A stretch of 64,000 nt of DNA. It comes from Sphagnum magellanicum (taxonomy: Eukaryota > Streptophyta > Sphagnopsida > Sphagnales > Sphagnaceae). The notes beneath the pieces are model-generated. The model was not told the DNA's origin and did not search any database. It was given only the letters and a program-made list of their open reading frames with translations. Shown piece by piece: positions 22,930 to 36,720 of the stretch. The stretch lies in assembly GCA_021904315.1 (NCBI GenBank), contig CM038925.1, positions 11,224,501 through 11,288,500 of the forward strand. Direction: 5' to 3'. The translations under genes were made by a program, and so were the position numbers. Position 1 is the first letter of the stretch, and every line of letters begins with the position of its first letter.

Positions 22930-23620
22930 AGGCGTACATAGGTTTATACTAGGTTGTTTAAGTGCCATGTGGCCTAATTTTAGGCTTAACCTAGGTGTCA
23001 CTTGGCTTCGCCTAAGAGCCACATAAACTACATTAGTTAATCATCTAGGCTAATTAGTAGGTAGTAAGTTAGGTAAATAGGTAATAGGTTAAATTAAATA
23101 GGTAGCTAGATAATAGTTAAGTAGGTAATTAATTAAGTAGGTGTTAATATGTAATAGTTGTGATTAAGTTGCAACTAGGTTTTTCCTATATTGATTGTTT
23201 TTCATTTGAAATTTTTAAATGAAATAATGAAATGCATTAGAATTGATGAATAAACACAAAAACATGAAATGAAATTTCCATTAGGGATGAGCAATAAAAA
23301 AAGTTCAACCTTAAAATATAAACCCAAAATAAATAGGATTTTAATAGCTAGGTGCCATGTGGCCTAAGTCTATGCTTAGCCTAAATGCCATGTGGCCTAG
23401 GTTTAAGCATAACTTAGGTGCCACATGGGTTAATGGGGCCTAGCCTAACTTATGTGCCTATGTTTAGGCCTAACCTAACCTTGGTGGCATATGTTTAGGC
23501 CTAGCCTAGGTGCCACATGGCCTACCCAGCCTTATGTTGAGGTGCCTTAACATAGGCTACATGGTTTATGTTAGGTGTCATGTGGTTGAACCTAACATTA
23601 TATGTCTAAATGGCCTAGTG
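22930..23620. repeat. GCCATGTGGC / TAGGCCTAACCTAGG repeat locus
   Basis: Two blocks (22960-23035 and 23345-23600) repeat GTGCCATGTGGC or GCCACATGG together with AGGCTTAACCTAGG and TAGGCCTAACC. Between them (23040-23160) lies a TAGGTAAATAGG-type tract. The same three ingredients occur at 3568-4720, so both loci belong to one repeat family. No fixed period was found here. Confidence 0.65.
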
Positions 23621-24311
23621 GATGTGGATTATTTCTTTACTAATAGTTATTGAATCTCTTTTTCTCTCTTGTCAAAGATGAAGAATGAATTGGATGTGAA
23701 AAAAACAATGATGAAAAAATGAAGCAAGGACTATGTCTTGTAAGATTCATCTTGAACTATGAAAGAGTCCAACAAATATTATGTCTAACAATGTGGTAAA
23801 TAACAAAGGAAAAAAAATCTCAAGTTGTCAAAGTTAAATAGCCTAATTATGTTTTACATTTATTAATAATTGTGCCAAATATGCATTAATTCCTTGTTTT
23901 TGATGCACCTTTCTTTGTTACTTTGATTGTTTCCTTGCACATTTGTTTTGCTATTCCCTTCTAGGGTTTCATGTACCCTTCTAGCTTATTATTGTTGCTT
24001 TCTTACTTTCTTATTTTGTTATTTTACACTTGGTTGCTTTCCTTGTCCAGATTGGTTTTTTTCCCTTACGCATCTCTTGTAGGTGTTGAAGCTAAAGTTT
24101 TGGAGGTTGGAGTTCAATTCAACTTGTAAGTTTTTTTCATTTTTTTTGTTTTTATTTGCTTTTCAAATTTTCTATGCTTTTCAATTTCTTTTTTTTCATA
24201 ATTCAAATTTTTTGGTTCATTTTTTGGTTATTTATTTGTTTACTTTTCTAATAATTGCTTATTTTTTTGTTGTTTTTTTAGGTATTTTTGTCTACTAGGA
24301 GAAGTTGGAGA

Positions 24312-24327
24312 ATATATATATATATAT
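24312..24327. repeat. (AT)8 microsatellite
   Basis: Eight AT dinucleotides in a row, just past a T-rich tract (24110-24290). Confidence 0.9.
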
Positions 24328-24489
24328 GCCATGATTATAAGTGAATTCCTCTTGTAAATTTTTTATTTTGAAAAGATTTTTAGGTTAGTAATAATTTAAA
24401 ACATAAGACCTTAAAACACATTTCAAATACCCTTTCACAAAATATTCTTTTGTTTTGACTTCTCCATTCTAATCTACACCTTTGTGAAA

Positions 24490-26540
24490 ACCATTGTTGG
24501 AAAATGGAAAACTTTAAGGCCAATGAGAACAAAACAATATTGAAAAATGAATCATGTGATATTTTCCCCAGTGAAGTTTTTATGGAAGAGGAATCTTTGA
24601 TAAAAGCAATGGAAGAAAATAGGATTTTGCAATTCACAATATAACACTATTGATAGTGATGAGAAAGAATTAAATTAAATTTCCAAAAGTTACATGCGCA
24701 AAAAGAAATATGGAGACCTGATGACAGAAATGCACTATGTTCGTCCTTTTATGTTGTGAATGAAAATAATATAGTTGATGGAAGAAAATATCAAATTATG
24801 CATTGTATGTTTTGTCACACTAATCCTATCATTTTTAATCCTAGAAGAAAAGAAAGGAAAATAGTTATATCATAATATAAAAAATGGAATAACAACATTG
24901 AAAATACATGTGAATGTAGATCATGCATTGCTTGCAAAAAAATGTTTTCACAAAAAGTTTTACTTGATTGGTGAAGAAGATGAAATAAGAGTATGTTTTG
25001 TCAAAATTGAAAGAATGTTATTTTATAACATCTAGTCTTGACTTATGGATGTCAAAGGGAGCACATGATATTTTTGCCTTAGTAATTGGTTTTTTGGGTA
25101 TGGATTAACAATTTAAACATATCACAATAGGGCTGCTTGAGATAGATGAAACCAAAGGTCAAGTTTTAGAAAGAAATTTAATTGAATTCATAAGGAAAAA
25201 TTATTGTGTATGTGAAGGATGAAGGTGCAAACTTGAATGTAATGACATCAACATTAAAATATGTGGTGAATTGTGAACTTTTTAGTTTGGAAGAAGGTTT
25301 CTACATCATGGTTTTTGGCCATCAATTTTCCAACACATGCTAATAGTTTTTTGCAAAACTTCAAATATGTTTCCATTAAATCTACCTAGTCTGATTTACA
25401 AAAGTGCATAACTTGGCCAAAGAAAATCTAGCATAGGTCGACAAGAATGGAAAGGCCTATATAGATCCTAGAATTCATCCAAGAAAGTTAAATACTCTTA
25501 TAAAAAAATGTATTTTTTATTTAAAAAATTATATTCTAATTGTAAATTGATTTGTAGTCTATTTTTTTTTTCTTTTTCGAATATTAACATTTTGTTATTG
25601 GAAGCTTAATTATTTCAAAAACCCATTGTGTTATGTTATAGTTTGGAAATTGTTATTCATGTTTTTGGCCAAGTTCCACCCTCTCTCACTTGGCATATTT
25701 CCCAAACAATTGTTGATTACTTATCAATAATTGTTATTGCTTGTGTTTCAAACCAGTCCAGAGTGTTTCAAACTCTGCCATCACAATGAATTCAAGTTGA
25801 AGAAAGAAGTTGGAATTGCATTAGTTGTAGACTAGCTAATGGATGAAGATTTTGTTGCACTTGAATTATCTTTGCTTGCTTCTAACATTAAGAAGGAGGT
25901 ATGTGGTATGCTTGACTATTTAATCCCTTCATTTTTAGAAAGATATAGAGAAAGAAAAGCTCAAACATGCTTTCATTGATATTAGATTCACAATTAAAAA
26001 GTCTTCATTTGGTGTTTGTGAGCAAATCATTTCAATTGTTGAAGAGTATGATAAAAAATCCTTACATTCTATTCTTTTGAAGCATTATCATTATCTACAT
26101 CTTTTGGTAGATTGTGAAATTGGATTTGTAAACTAGAAAATTGATGAAAATTGTAGCTTAGATTTTAAAAAATGATTGTTAACACAATTGAACTAGTCAA
26201 AGAAATGGTTAATAGATAATTATTCATTTTAAAGAGATTTTAAATGAATGTTAAGGAGATAAAATGTCCTTTCCAATCGTGGCAAAAACATGAATCCATT
26301 TTCCCCACTATTTCTTACTCTACAAATATTGAGAATTGTTCAATCCCAAATAAAGATTGAAAGGAATTTTTTTTAGCCATCATACTCTTCAATCTTTGGA
26401 AATGTCGCTTACAATTAAAAAACTTGGAAAAATTAATATTTGTTGTAAAGAATTAGTGTAATGACCAAAGAGTTGGTTGTAAATCTCCTTATGGCCTAGT
26501 ATAGTTTATTGAGATGGATGACATTTAAAAGAAGAGTTAC
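24490..26540 (+). pseudogene. Decayed hAT-like DNA transposase
   Basis: Scraps of one transposase lie in order on the + strand. A BED-type zinc finger covers about 24790-24960, with HCMFCH and then KIHVNVDH, giving C-X2-C...H-X4-H. A core begins LDLWMSKGAHDIFALVINFL at about 25035. Two further scraps read GLLEIDETKGQVLERNLIEF and MDEDFVALELSLLASNIKKE. A C-terminal dimerisation stretch lies at about 26265-26520 (KCPFQSWQKHESIFPTISYS, then KNLEKLIFVVKN). In the family this enzyme cuts and pastes the element in the nucleus. The copy has many stops and frameshifts and cannot make protein. I did not find terminal inverted repeats or an 8-bp target duplication. The hAT assignment is from motif order and is fairly sure. 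Confidence 0.75.
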
Positions 26541-27882
26541 AATAATTTGAAGGTGAATTTGAGTGAAATGAAATTTGAAATAAAAAATTCTTTGATTTAT
26601 GCATTTTCATCATGCTTTTGCAAGTAATTTTGATTTTGATTTTTTAATTAAAAATTAGAGAATGCTTTCTAATTATTTGGTTGTGATCACCATCTTTGAA
26701 AATCACTAGTTCAAAAATTTATGAGAATTGGTTTGACTAAAACTTGGTTGGATTTTATCTTTTCAAAGTTCTAAAGCCCTAAATGGTTTTCTAAACTTGG
26801 AATTATATATATATTTTTGAGAACCTAATAGGTTCTTTAAAATGGTCTTGAGAATTGAAACTGACAATTTTCACAAAAAAATGAAAATTGTCCAATATTG
26901 GTGTTGCTCAGTTGTTGATTTAAAATGAACCTTCAATTTGAGTTTTATTTTGTGTGTGTGTGTGTGTTGTTTATGGAGCCTTTGGTTTGATCTTTGATAT
27001 TAGTTCTTTGGATTTCTAAAACTTCCAGTTCTAGTCATTTTCACAAAGAATTTAAAGTTGGTCCAATTTAAAACAATGTTTAATTCCAATTCCATTACAT
27101 ACAACTAATTTTTTTTGGGTGTAGTGTTGGTCTTTTCAACTAGTGCACACAATTCAAAATAAAGAATATTAATATCAATTATGTACGACCAATCAAATGT
27201 AATTTGTCCAAAATGCAAGGCCAAACTTATAGTTTTTTAAATAAAATTGTAATATGTAATAGAACAAGTGAACCTATTTTAAATGGGGTAGCACCCCAAT
27301 TCAAATACTTTTTCAATTTTGAAAAGAGGCTAATTCCATAATTAAGTTCCAATGGTAGTTCCAAGACAACTTGTTATGTATGTCATAGGTATATATGTAG
27401 GGTGTTGGGTTTTTAGAGTGGTTAAAATATAATCAAATATTTCAATGGTTTGTGTATTTTGGAAAGTGCATGGGGAAGTTGCAAAATGAAAGCCAAATTT
27501 GTGAAAGATGTACCTCTAACGGAGTCCACATAACTTGTGTTTTATATAATCATCAATTATTGGAGAGCTACATTCACAATGCAAAACCTTAGACATTTGA
27601 TGCCCCTCTTATTAACTCTAACAAGTATTCCATAATATTCATTTACGAAGAAGGCAAATTCACACAAAAGTCAACAAATTGAGCATTATGCCATTTGATC
27701 ATTAAAGTTTTCACTTTAAAGGCATTAGTAAACAATATTTTGAATCAATAGAGGTGACAAAATGTCATAGACAAAAAAAGGGTCTTTTGAAGGTTGATGT
27801 TTTTAAAAAATTTAGTCAAGTAGCAAACATCCTAGTGGGTTGTTGATTTTTTTGGGGTTAATACACATAACAAAAGATGTAC
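26541..27882. other. AT-rich spacer with (TG)n
   Basis: No gene seen. A TG microsatellite occupies about 26951-26967. The stretch 26750-27050 is rich in GGTTCT and AGAACC words like those at 21870-22320. Confidence 0.5.
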
Positions 27883-28192
27883 ATAAATGTTACTTATTCA
27901 TGGCATAATTTTGGTCACAAAGTGATGTATGTAACATAATATTTTCATGTGGTGGAAGGAGGGTGTGTTGTTTTTGACAAGCATACAATACCTATAAAAT
28001 ACCATGCAAAATTAATTGCATTAATTATTCCACCTTTATAAATGTTACTTATTCATGGCATAATTTTGGTCACAAAGTGATGTATGTAACATAATATTTT
28101 CATGTGGTGGAAGGAGGGTGTGTTGTTTTTGACAAGCATACAATACCTATAAAATACCATGCAAAATTAATTGTATTAATTATTCCACCTTT
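27883..28192 (+). repeat. Near-perfect 155-bp tandem duplication
   Basis: Copy 1 is 27883-28037 and copy 2 is 28038-28192, starting ATAAATGTTACTTATTCATG. The only difference I see is C at 28019 against T at 28174. Such identity in otherwise heavily diverged DNA points to a recent duplication or an assembly artefact. Confidence 0.95.
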
Positions 28193-31100
28193 TGGAATTA
28201 TGATTTTTTATTATGTTTTAAAAATTTTCTATTTAAATTTTTTATAGTAATTTATAAATCATTATCTATAATATTTTTCACACAAAAACATACATAAAGT
28301 TGTTTAGGATAATATTTTGTAATCACTTAAAAAAGTTGATACCATGTAGTTGGTGACCTTGGTAGAAATTAAGGCAAAGTTCCAATGTGAATACTTATTG
28401 ATTCCTTTTGAAAAAATGAACTTGCAATTGATTAGATGATGATGTAGGCTTTAGAACATGAGTGTGGTTAAAATTTTGACCCATTGATTTTGTTATTTGA
28501 AACTTGGCATTACCATTAGAAGTTAGAGAGCTATTCAATTTGTTGTTTCGAGGGGAAGGAACCTAAGAAGAAAATATAATTTGACTTTGGCATTTGGGCA
28601 TAAACCTTTCTTTTGTGTAGAGAGTGAATAACACATTTTTCCTATGTGATCCAAGGGGACCTTTGATAATGTTGGTAGAACAATTTTGGTTGAAGGGCAA
28701 TTTTTCAAGATCCTCTAAGTGTTTTCATCACAACACATAACAACACACAAGTTGGATTTCTTGTCCCTAGAACACCACACACACTTTTAGAAAACTTTAG
28801 TGTTGTTATGAAATTTTCATTTGATGAGAAAAGAGTTAAACATGAAATTAAATTTTGTTAGAGCTAGTCAACTTTGTGATAACCTTGGGCTCCGTTTCAA
28901 ATGTGTTAGAGGTTTCAAATTCTATAGGGAAGTTTATGATTTGTTGAGTAATTTGCTATTATTTTTTGGTTTTGGGAATGTTCAAACATTTATTGGTCAA
29001 CTTTTTTCCAACATTTGACATTAGAAGATAGTTGTTTTTCCTTGGAATTTTTATATTCATCACCTTTCTATGAATGCATATATTTAACAAGTTATCTTTG
29101 GTTGTAAAGATGGGTGAAACCACATTATGATGACCCCCTTCTGGGCATTTTTGGTTCCATTATTATAGTGTGTAAAATATAAATGTTCTTCAAATGTGAT
29201 GCATTTAATTTTGAGTTGAATTTTTGGTGTTTAAGACTTATAGATTTTCACAAAAACTAATGCCATCTAATATTATTTGGAAAAAAAATCTAATAATGTA
29301 AATTAAAGGAACCATAGGTATATTTATATATACATAGGTATAACAAATCCCAATTCTCATTTCAAATTGCATAAATATTTAATTTCATTTATAATCTAAA
29401 TAAGAATTTGAAAAAATAATTTAAATGGACCATTTTCACAATATTTGTAACCTTTCATTTGAAAGTGATTGTTTGTTAAAACTACGATTTACATGGGCAA
29501 TGCTCTGAAAAAACCTCATTTGTAACATGAAAACTATCAAATTGTTGAAAATTTTCTCAAAGACGATTCAAATGATGTGGAATCATATATGAAATGGGTA
29601 TGAGTCCAAACATGATCATGGACCCAAGATCACCTTTTTAAATGATTATTTGTTTTAAAATATTCTTAAAATATCTTAAGAATATTTTGTTTGAAAGTTG
29701 AAAAAATCAATTTTGACCCAAAAAGATGTTGCAATGTACTATTATGTAAATGTATGTTAAAAGAACTTCCCCAAAAATACATCATGTTAAAAAAATTTCC
29801 TTAGTAGTAAAAATCCTTACAATGCTTAAAAGAATCGGTCACTGTTTTTAATGAGTGCTTTTGAATGACTTGTAACATTAGTATAATTTCTAACACTAAA
29901 ACATAAAAACTTTAGCATTAGTTAGATTTGTTTTGGCTCCTATTAGTGTGTTTGCACCCATATTACAAATCTTATTAAACTTTTAAATCATTTCAATTAC
30001 TTTTGGAATATATTTGTGTTTTTCAATGAATAGTTGCAAATATTTTTCATACAAGTATATTCCAACCCATTGTAGTATACATTAGAAAAAATTAGTTGGT
30101 CTACCATAATATGCAAAAACATTATCAAACCTTTAATTTTAACATGGTTTAAGTTCAAATATGCACCATTTAGAAAAGCACTACAATGTAGAAGGGGCCA
30201 TTGTAAGATACTTTCACCCAAAAAGGTGATTGTGATGCATGCAATGGGGTTGAAAAACTTGCGTGACACCTTGTCTGAAGTGCTTGGATTGGTTACATAA
30301 GTACAACCTTATGGGGTGAAAAAGAGAAAAGGGCTAATGCTTCATGCACAACATTAAGAGGATTTAGATCTAGTAGTTGAATGGACATTGTGACGTAAAG
30401 TGGATTGATAGATGTTGTGGACAAGGGAGTGATGATCAATTTTCATTTTAACATAGTTGATGATGACTATTGTGCAAATCATTCCATGTGAGCTAAATGC
30501 CATGAAGAAACAAATATTGTAATTCTTTTATAATGTGATGAACATTTCTATGTTTTAGATTGGGGTAAACAATTGAAATTCCCTTTGTGATGGGATGTTA
30601 GAAAGTGGAGTTTGTAATTTTGTGACTTCATTCCTTTTAGATTGAAGTAGGAATAAATATGATTTTTCCCCCTGTGGTGATGTGAATACAATAAGATGTG
30701 AATATTGTTTGATGTTAGATTATGTAATTAAATTCCACTTGTAGTCATATGGTACAATTGTACATAAACCCTTTTAGATGTGACTAATTGACATGATTAA
30801 ACTTTCCCATGAGTTTCCTTGGGAACGTTGCATAATTCCATTTTAATTACATTTATAGTCTATTTTTGGAGGAAAAGTCAAAAAAATTCTCATGGGAATC
30901 ATCCAAGAACTCCTTGTGACTATGAAAGAAAATGTTAATGAACTTTCAACTTACACATGTTTGCAAAAGAATTTTTTAAAAAAAGGCTTTCAATATGTAT
31001 ATGTGATGATGGTGATTGACAACAATTGTGTTGAATATTTGCAAGAGCTACTAATGACCCCTACCCACCCCTACCAAACATGCACAAAAAGGTACAACAT

Positions 31101-34100
31101 CTAGAGTTGTAATCAACAATTGACAAAACTCTACATTTAAAAAAAAAAGTCATCTTTGCATAAGAGCAAAGAACATTGCCTTCTACCTGATATGGATGGA
31201 AGGATTACTACAAGAGTTTGGAATGCATTCAAAGTGATTGCAGATTTTTAAATTTTAATTTGTTGAGGCTCCTCAACATAGCTTCTAAAGATGAATATTT
31301 AATAGTTTGAAGACTACACATTATTAGAAAAAATGGTTTCTTCAACTAGTGGTGCTATGATTAAAAGGATTGTAGAATCAAGTTCAATTATTTAAAACAA
31401 TTGACTATGTTTAGTTTGATTAAAGTCAAAACAAGGTATGACATCTATTTTGGATTAAAAATGAACATTATGTTGAACATGTGGTGTATCTGGCACCCAC
31501 TTGACGTTGTTTGATTTGACTAGTGTGATTAATTTTTGTAAAATCATGTGGTAATAATTGATTTTGATTCTAATTATTTTTGATGATTTGGCAATATTAA
31601 ATTAGTAGAAATATTATTTAATTATTTTTTGAACTAAATTATTAAAACAAAAGAAAGTAGATTTTTGATTTCAGGTTTTCTTTTATTTCTTATAATGATT
31701 CACATAAGAAATAAAAATAGGGGAAAACAAGTCAAAATATTACAAAAATGACATGTGAGTGAAGGGAAGATCAAACTAATTTTTTAATTTTAATTTATTA
31801 CAAAAAAAGTACATTAACTAATGAACATATGAAACTTGAACTAATTTAATTTCTAGGATTTTTAATTTTTAAAATTCTAAAATTATATTTAATGAAAAAT
31901 TATTATAAATTAATGATATTTTAATTAATGTAATACATCTTACATTTTGAAACTAAAAAGAATCATAAATTTTAATGTAATAACGAAACTAAAAAGTGAA
32001 TTAAATTAAATAATGATATTAATTGTGTACATGTGCGATCATTTTCATTACAAAATTATTCAATTAATATGTGATAAGATTGTAATGCTTGATATAATTA
32101 AAAAAAAGTGTGTTTATATATCATGTTGCAATAAAAATTTATATCATCATGTGAGGTGTTGATTGGATGGTAAATGCCTTTGGTTGCGTGCTAAAAAGGT
32201 GAGGGCTGAAATATCACTTTGGACATTTCATAATCATGACAATGTGACATTAGCATAATGTTTTATTGCAAGTTCAACAAACTATTAACAATCAATTTGA
32301 AAAAATAGAATAAAAAAATTATATATATAATTTTAAAAATAATAACATTTGGTTGTGGAATCATGGGTTGAACGCAATTTCATTTTGGATTTTGTCCATA
32401 AATCAATCCATTTATTTTAGTATTAAAAAATTGTTAATAATATTATTTTATCCAATAATTTATTATTTAAAAATGTAGATTGTCACATAAACTAGAAGTT
32501 TCAATGATCTCAATCAAATTTTGGCATAAATGATTGGTTTGATTTGATGGAAAGACATTTTTGTGCATTGTATGTTCTGACAAAAATTTTAGTTTGAAAA
32601 CTAACATAAAAACCATGTTATGTAGTAGTGACAATATAAGAGCTCAAAAGTTGAATAGGTAATGAAATTATCAATATATTGAATAAGACAAACAAATTTT
32701 ACATGTTCAATAGGAGTTGTCAACTTTGAGAATATTTTAGCTCCATATCCTATTTTAATATTGAAGGATTGTCCATAACCATATGAAAAACATGTTTTTA
32801 TCTACATCACTTAGACCCTCACAAACATAACTTCCCTAAAACTTCACATATTAGTAGAATACATTGTAGTTCAAAAAAGAATATGTATGATAATATCAAA
32901 TTGAACAATAGTATGTGTGCCTTAGTATATGGGCCTTAGTATGCTTGAAGTCTACATGCTTTAATAAAACATCTCCAACAATTTAGTTTGTGACTAAATG
33001 CAAAAATATTTCTCACATCTTGCAAGTTTTAAATTTAGTTTTTTTTTCCCAACTTCACCCTTAAAACTAAAATTGGGATTGCAAATAGGTGGAAACTACT
33101 AATAACAACCCACCTAGACCAATCAAACTATTAGCCAATTAAAAACAAGGGGTAGTCAATAAATATGATTTGATTGTGTTTAGACTTTTCTAGAGTTGAT
33201 TTTTCTCAAGTCATAATAATCTTCCAATGGGCTCACCATATATGACTATTGCACTTCATCCAAGATTTCTAGGTTGAAGCCACATATTGAGTGGTGGTGG
33301 AGTTACTATTAATATGCTTGAAGTTGTCACCCAAGTAAAAATGTGTTAATATATGTAACTAAGTATTTTAAGTATCTCCAAGGCTTTTATTAATGTTTTT
33401 GGACAACTTATGAATGTTTTTTCAACTTCTCAGAACTTCAAGTTTGAAGCATTTTCTATTTCAACCCTATTTTATAATTTAAACATGGTCAATGCATGAG
33501 AGAATGTCTAAATTAGTTTAAATTACAAAAACTAGAAAATGAAAAAAATATAAAATCAGCCCAAATTATTTAAAATCACAGTCACAAAGAAGTGGCTAAG
33601 TAAACAAATAGCCACAATAGTTGGATCATTTTGGTCATCTTGCTCCCTTCTTTAATCCTCTTTTCTATTGCTTCTCACTTGTTACTTCCTTTTCTTTTTC
33701 TTTGAATGAAAGTAATTTTCTTAATTCACAACTTGTTGAAGCTTTCAAAAATGACAATGTTGATGTTGTCTATGCAAATTTTGATGATGATGACGACGAT
33801 GTTGTTTATGCAAATTTTGTCAACAATGATGAGCACAAGCACAAAACACGATGGTAATCAATGGAAAAGATCTTTATTCTTTAACATCTTTTCAAGAGAC
33901 ATCCTATTACTATAATTTCTTATTGCATTTGCAATGATGACATACCATCAATTTCTTTCAAAAGTGACAAACTAATATCTCAAACATACTTGACATGACC
34001 AATGTGTATGTTGATCTAATTGAGCTACCAAGATAAACATTTTATTGACCTCTCCTTAAAGTTCATGTATATGAGAAGTTACCAAATTCATACAAATTGG

Positions 34101-36394
34101 AAAATATGGAAAAATATATTCTATGAAATATTTTAGTAATGTTTTTCTCAAATTTTTAAAAATTTAAACTATTTTTGTACAATTTCTGCAAAACATGTTA
34201 CCTTTGAAAAACAATTGGCCACTTGGTAATAATGATCCAAATGTGTTCATGTATAATAAGTTACCAAGTTCATGCAAATTGAACTTATAATTGTCTTTAG
34301 AATTGGTCAAGAGTTCTTGGACATTTTACTGTAGTATTGTTTGCATAACAATGTTGAGTCTTTCAACAACTTAAGGGGTTCAAGTAACAAGATTGCTAGC
34401 TCTTGTTTTAGACATGAACCTGATTTTTTACTTGTATCAACAAATCAACCATTGTAAAAGATTCGTTTTAAAATTTTGGTAATTTTTTTATAAAAAAATA
34501 TTATCATTTAATCAAAGAAAAAGAAATTAAAAAAAGACATTCAACATTTAAACAATTATTTTTTCCTTGCAAAATATTTTGTAACAATAATTCTTCATCT
34601 TGTAACAATTTATCCTTTTACAATGACAATTATCTAATGGTGAAAATACAAGAAAAACTTCAAAATGCGTGGTGGAAGTTTTGGATCATCTTTATGATTC
34701 ACAATGGGTCACTTGTCAAGAGAATGGCCATTGATATAATGTTTAATCTCATTCCATTGACATGGTCAAAAGTAAAAAATGCATTGACCAAATTGGGTTG
34801 GTGTTTTCATTTTTTTTTTTTAATTTCAATTTTTTTAGAATTGTGAATTCCATATATTGTTTTTATAAGCAATTTGCAAAATTTTCAAGGAAAAGTTTTT
34901 GGTTGTAATTTTAGATTGCAAAATGCATAATGCTGTGGAATTTAGAGGTTGGCCATGGGGATAACAACAATCCAAATGTGACTAATATTCATATTATTGA
35001 AAAAAATTCATAAAGTGTCTTACAGAATTTTTTAAATCTATTGCACAATATTTGTGAATTAAATTTCTTTTAATTTTGAGTTGATTTGCAAACATTTATT
35101 TCATTTTTGAAATTCTCAATTAAATCCATTTCTGAGCACATGATGTTCAAAATTTTATTTTTTGATTTTGCAATTTAGTGAAAAGTTGGTAAACTTTTCC
35201 AATAATTGAGCAAAATTAGTTGAATTTACACTATAAACAAAATTTTCTAATTCTTTTATTGGAAAAAGGAAAAATATATTGAAAAATAAAACAGTGATGG
35301 TGGTAGCTTAACATTTTAAAATGAGGTTTATTCTGAAGGATCGACTCAACAATAATTTTTTGAAATCTATTGCACAAAAAATACACATATAACTTGTGAA
35401 CACATTTGTACTTTAGTATTAATCCCATCCAATTGGAGGTGAACAACAATGTTGGTTTGGTAATGATGCTTCAAGATACAATTTGGTTTTAGTATGGGTC
35501 CAATATTGCTTTTTGGATGGTATGAATATCTCTACACTTGGTATCACATTAAAAGATTACGAGCCAACCAATTGTTTTCATCGATTTTCAACTTTTTAAA
35601 TATAGGTAGCTGGGTAGTTGTTTTGATTTTTCTTGTTTTATTACCACACAAGGTGTTAAACACCTAACATTTGAAAAATAAATGGACCCACCTCTAGTAT
35701 TGATTTTGATCTATAAACTATATTTTCTTAAATGAAGGTACATTATTTATATTTAAACAAAATGTATGTTTTAAAGTGAACAAGAGAATGTAGAAGCACA
35801 CTATTGTGTGCATTATTATTTATTGTTTGTTATTTGTAAGGGTTGGTTATCAAATACCCAACTTGAGAACCATCTAGTATATCCCCCAAGTAGCTACACA
35901 ATTTAAGTTTTAAAGTCCAAAAATGAACAACATTTTATTTCCAACAACCTATTGAATTAGGAAATAAATTGTTGGTAGAAATGGATTATTTGTTGGAAAT
36001 AGTTTCAAGATTTTGGGAAAACGAGAATGTGAAGGTCCAAAACACCCTAAATAGGGTCTAGGGTTTACTTTGAAAACGACCTTTATTTTCCCTACAATGT
36101 GATGGAGGCAAAAAATGTAGAAAAAGGACAAGCAGTAGTTTGTTGTTGTTTTAAGTTCCTTAATACCAAATAAAATCTTATCTTCCTAGGAGGTGATAGA
36201 GGCAAAAAGGTATAGAAGAGGAACTTTCCCTCTTCAAGTTACTTACTAGGAAAGAAAATGTGATTTTCCCTTACGCAATGATGAGAGGGGATTTCAATTT
36301 CCCTTTTGACCACCGAGGAGATTCCAGTATATTTTCAGTTTTTCACAAAGGGAACCTCCAAAAGTTTTTTGTGTGTACTCAAAGTGTTAGTTGG
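28193..36394. other. 8.2-kb AT-rich gene desert
   Basis: I see no gene. Open frames are short (under 95 codons), Asn/Ile/Leu/Phe-rich and unlike known domains. A few scraps look like former coding sequence (30269-30000 on the - strand; 30892-31250 on +, with MDGRITTRVWNAFKVIADF), probably from old transposons I cannot name. A GATGATGATGACGACGAT simple stretch lies near 33783. Confidence 0.55.
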
Positions 36395-36720
36395 TAGACT
36401 AGAGGTAGCTTGAACTTCCCTTCAACTAATTTTTTCTTCGGAACTATTCTTCAAATGAACTACAACTCCCAAGTGAAATTTCTTCTCATAATTGGTTGAA
36501 ATCATTTCTGAAATATTTTTAAATGTTTGATTGGGCAAAAGAAAATTGTAAAAGAGCTAATTTAATCTTGAACACAATATGTGAATCCTTGGGATGTTTT
36601 TGAAGTATTAAAAAATTCCTATTCATGGGCAAGGCAATTCTTTCTTTTTTTTTTCCATATAAGAGATTTCTAGAAAAAGAAAATCTACAAGTTTTAGTGA
36701 GTTTGACCTCAAATGACATT
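36395..36720 (+). repeat. Dispersed repeat R1, copy 1
   Basis: It aligns by eye with 43425-43706. Shared phrases include AGAGxTAATTTAATCT, TGTGAxTCCxTG, ATGGGCxAGGxAATTCTT, AGATxTCTAGA and AATTCTGACCTCAATTGACATTT (in variant form). The two copies are clearly diverged. No coding potential. Confidence 0.7.

Noticed and set aside
33621..33915. Asp-rich open frame with DDDDDD
   Set aside because: Caused by a short GATGAC simple repeat; a second frame overlaps it and no homology is evident.
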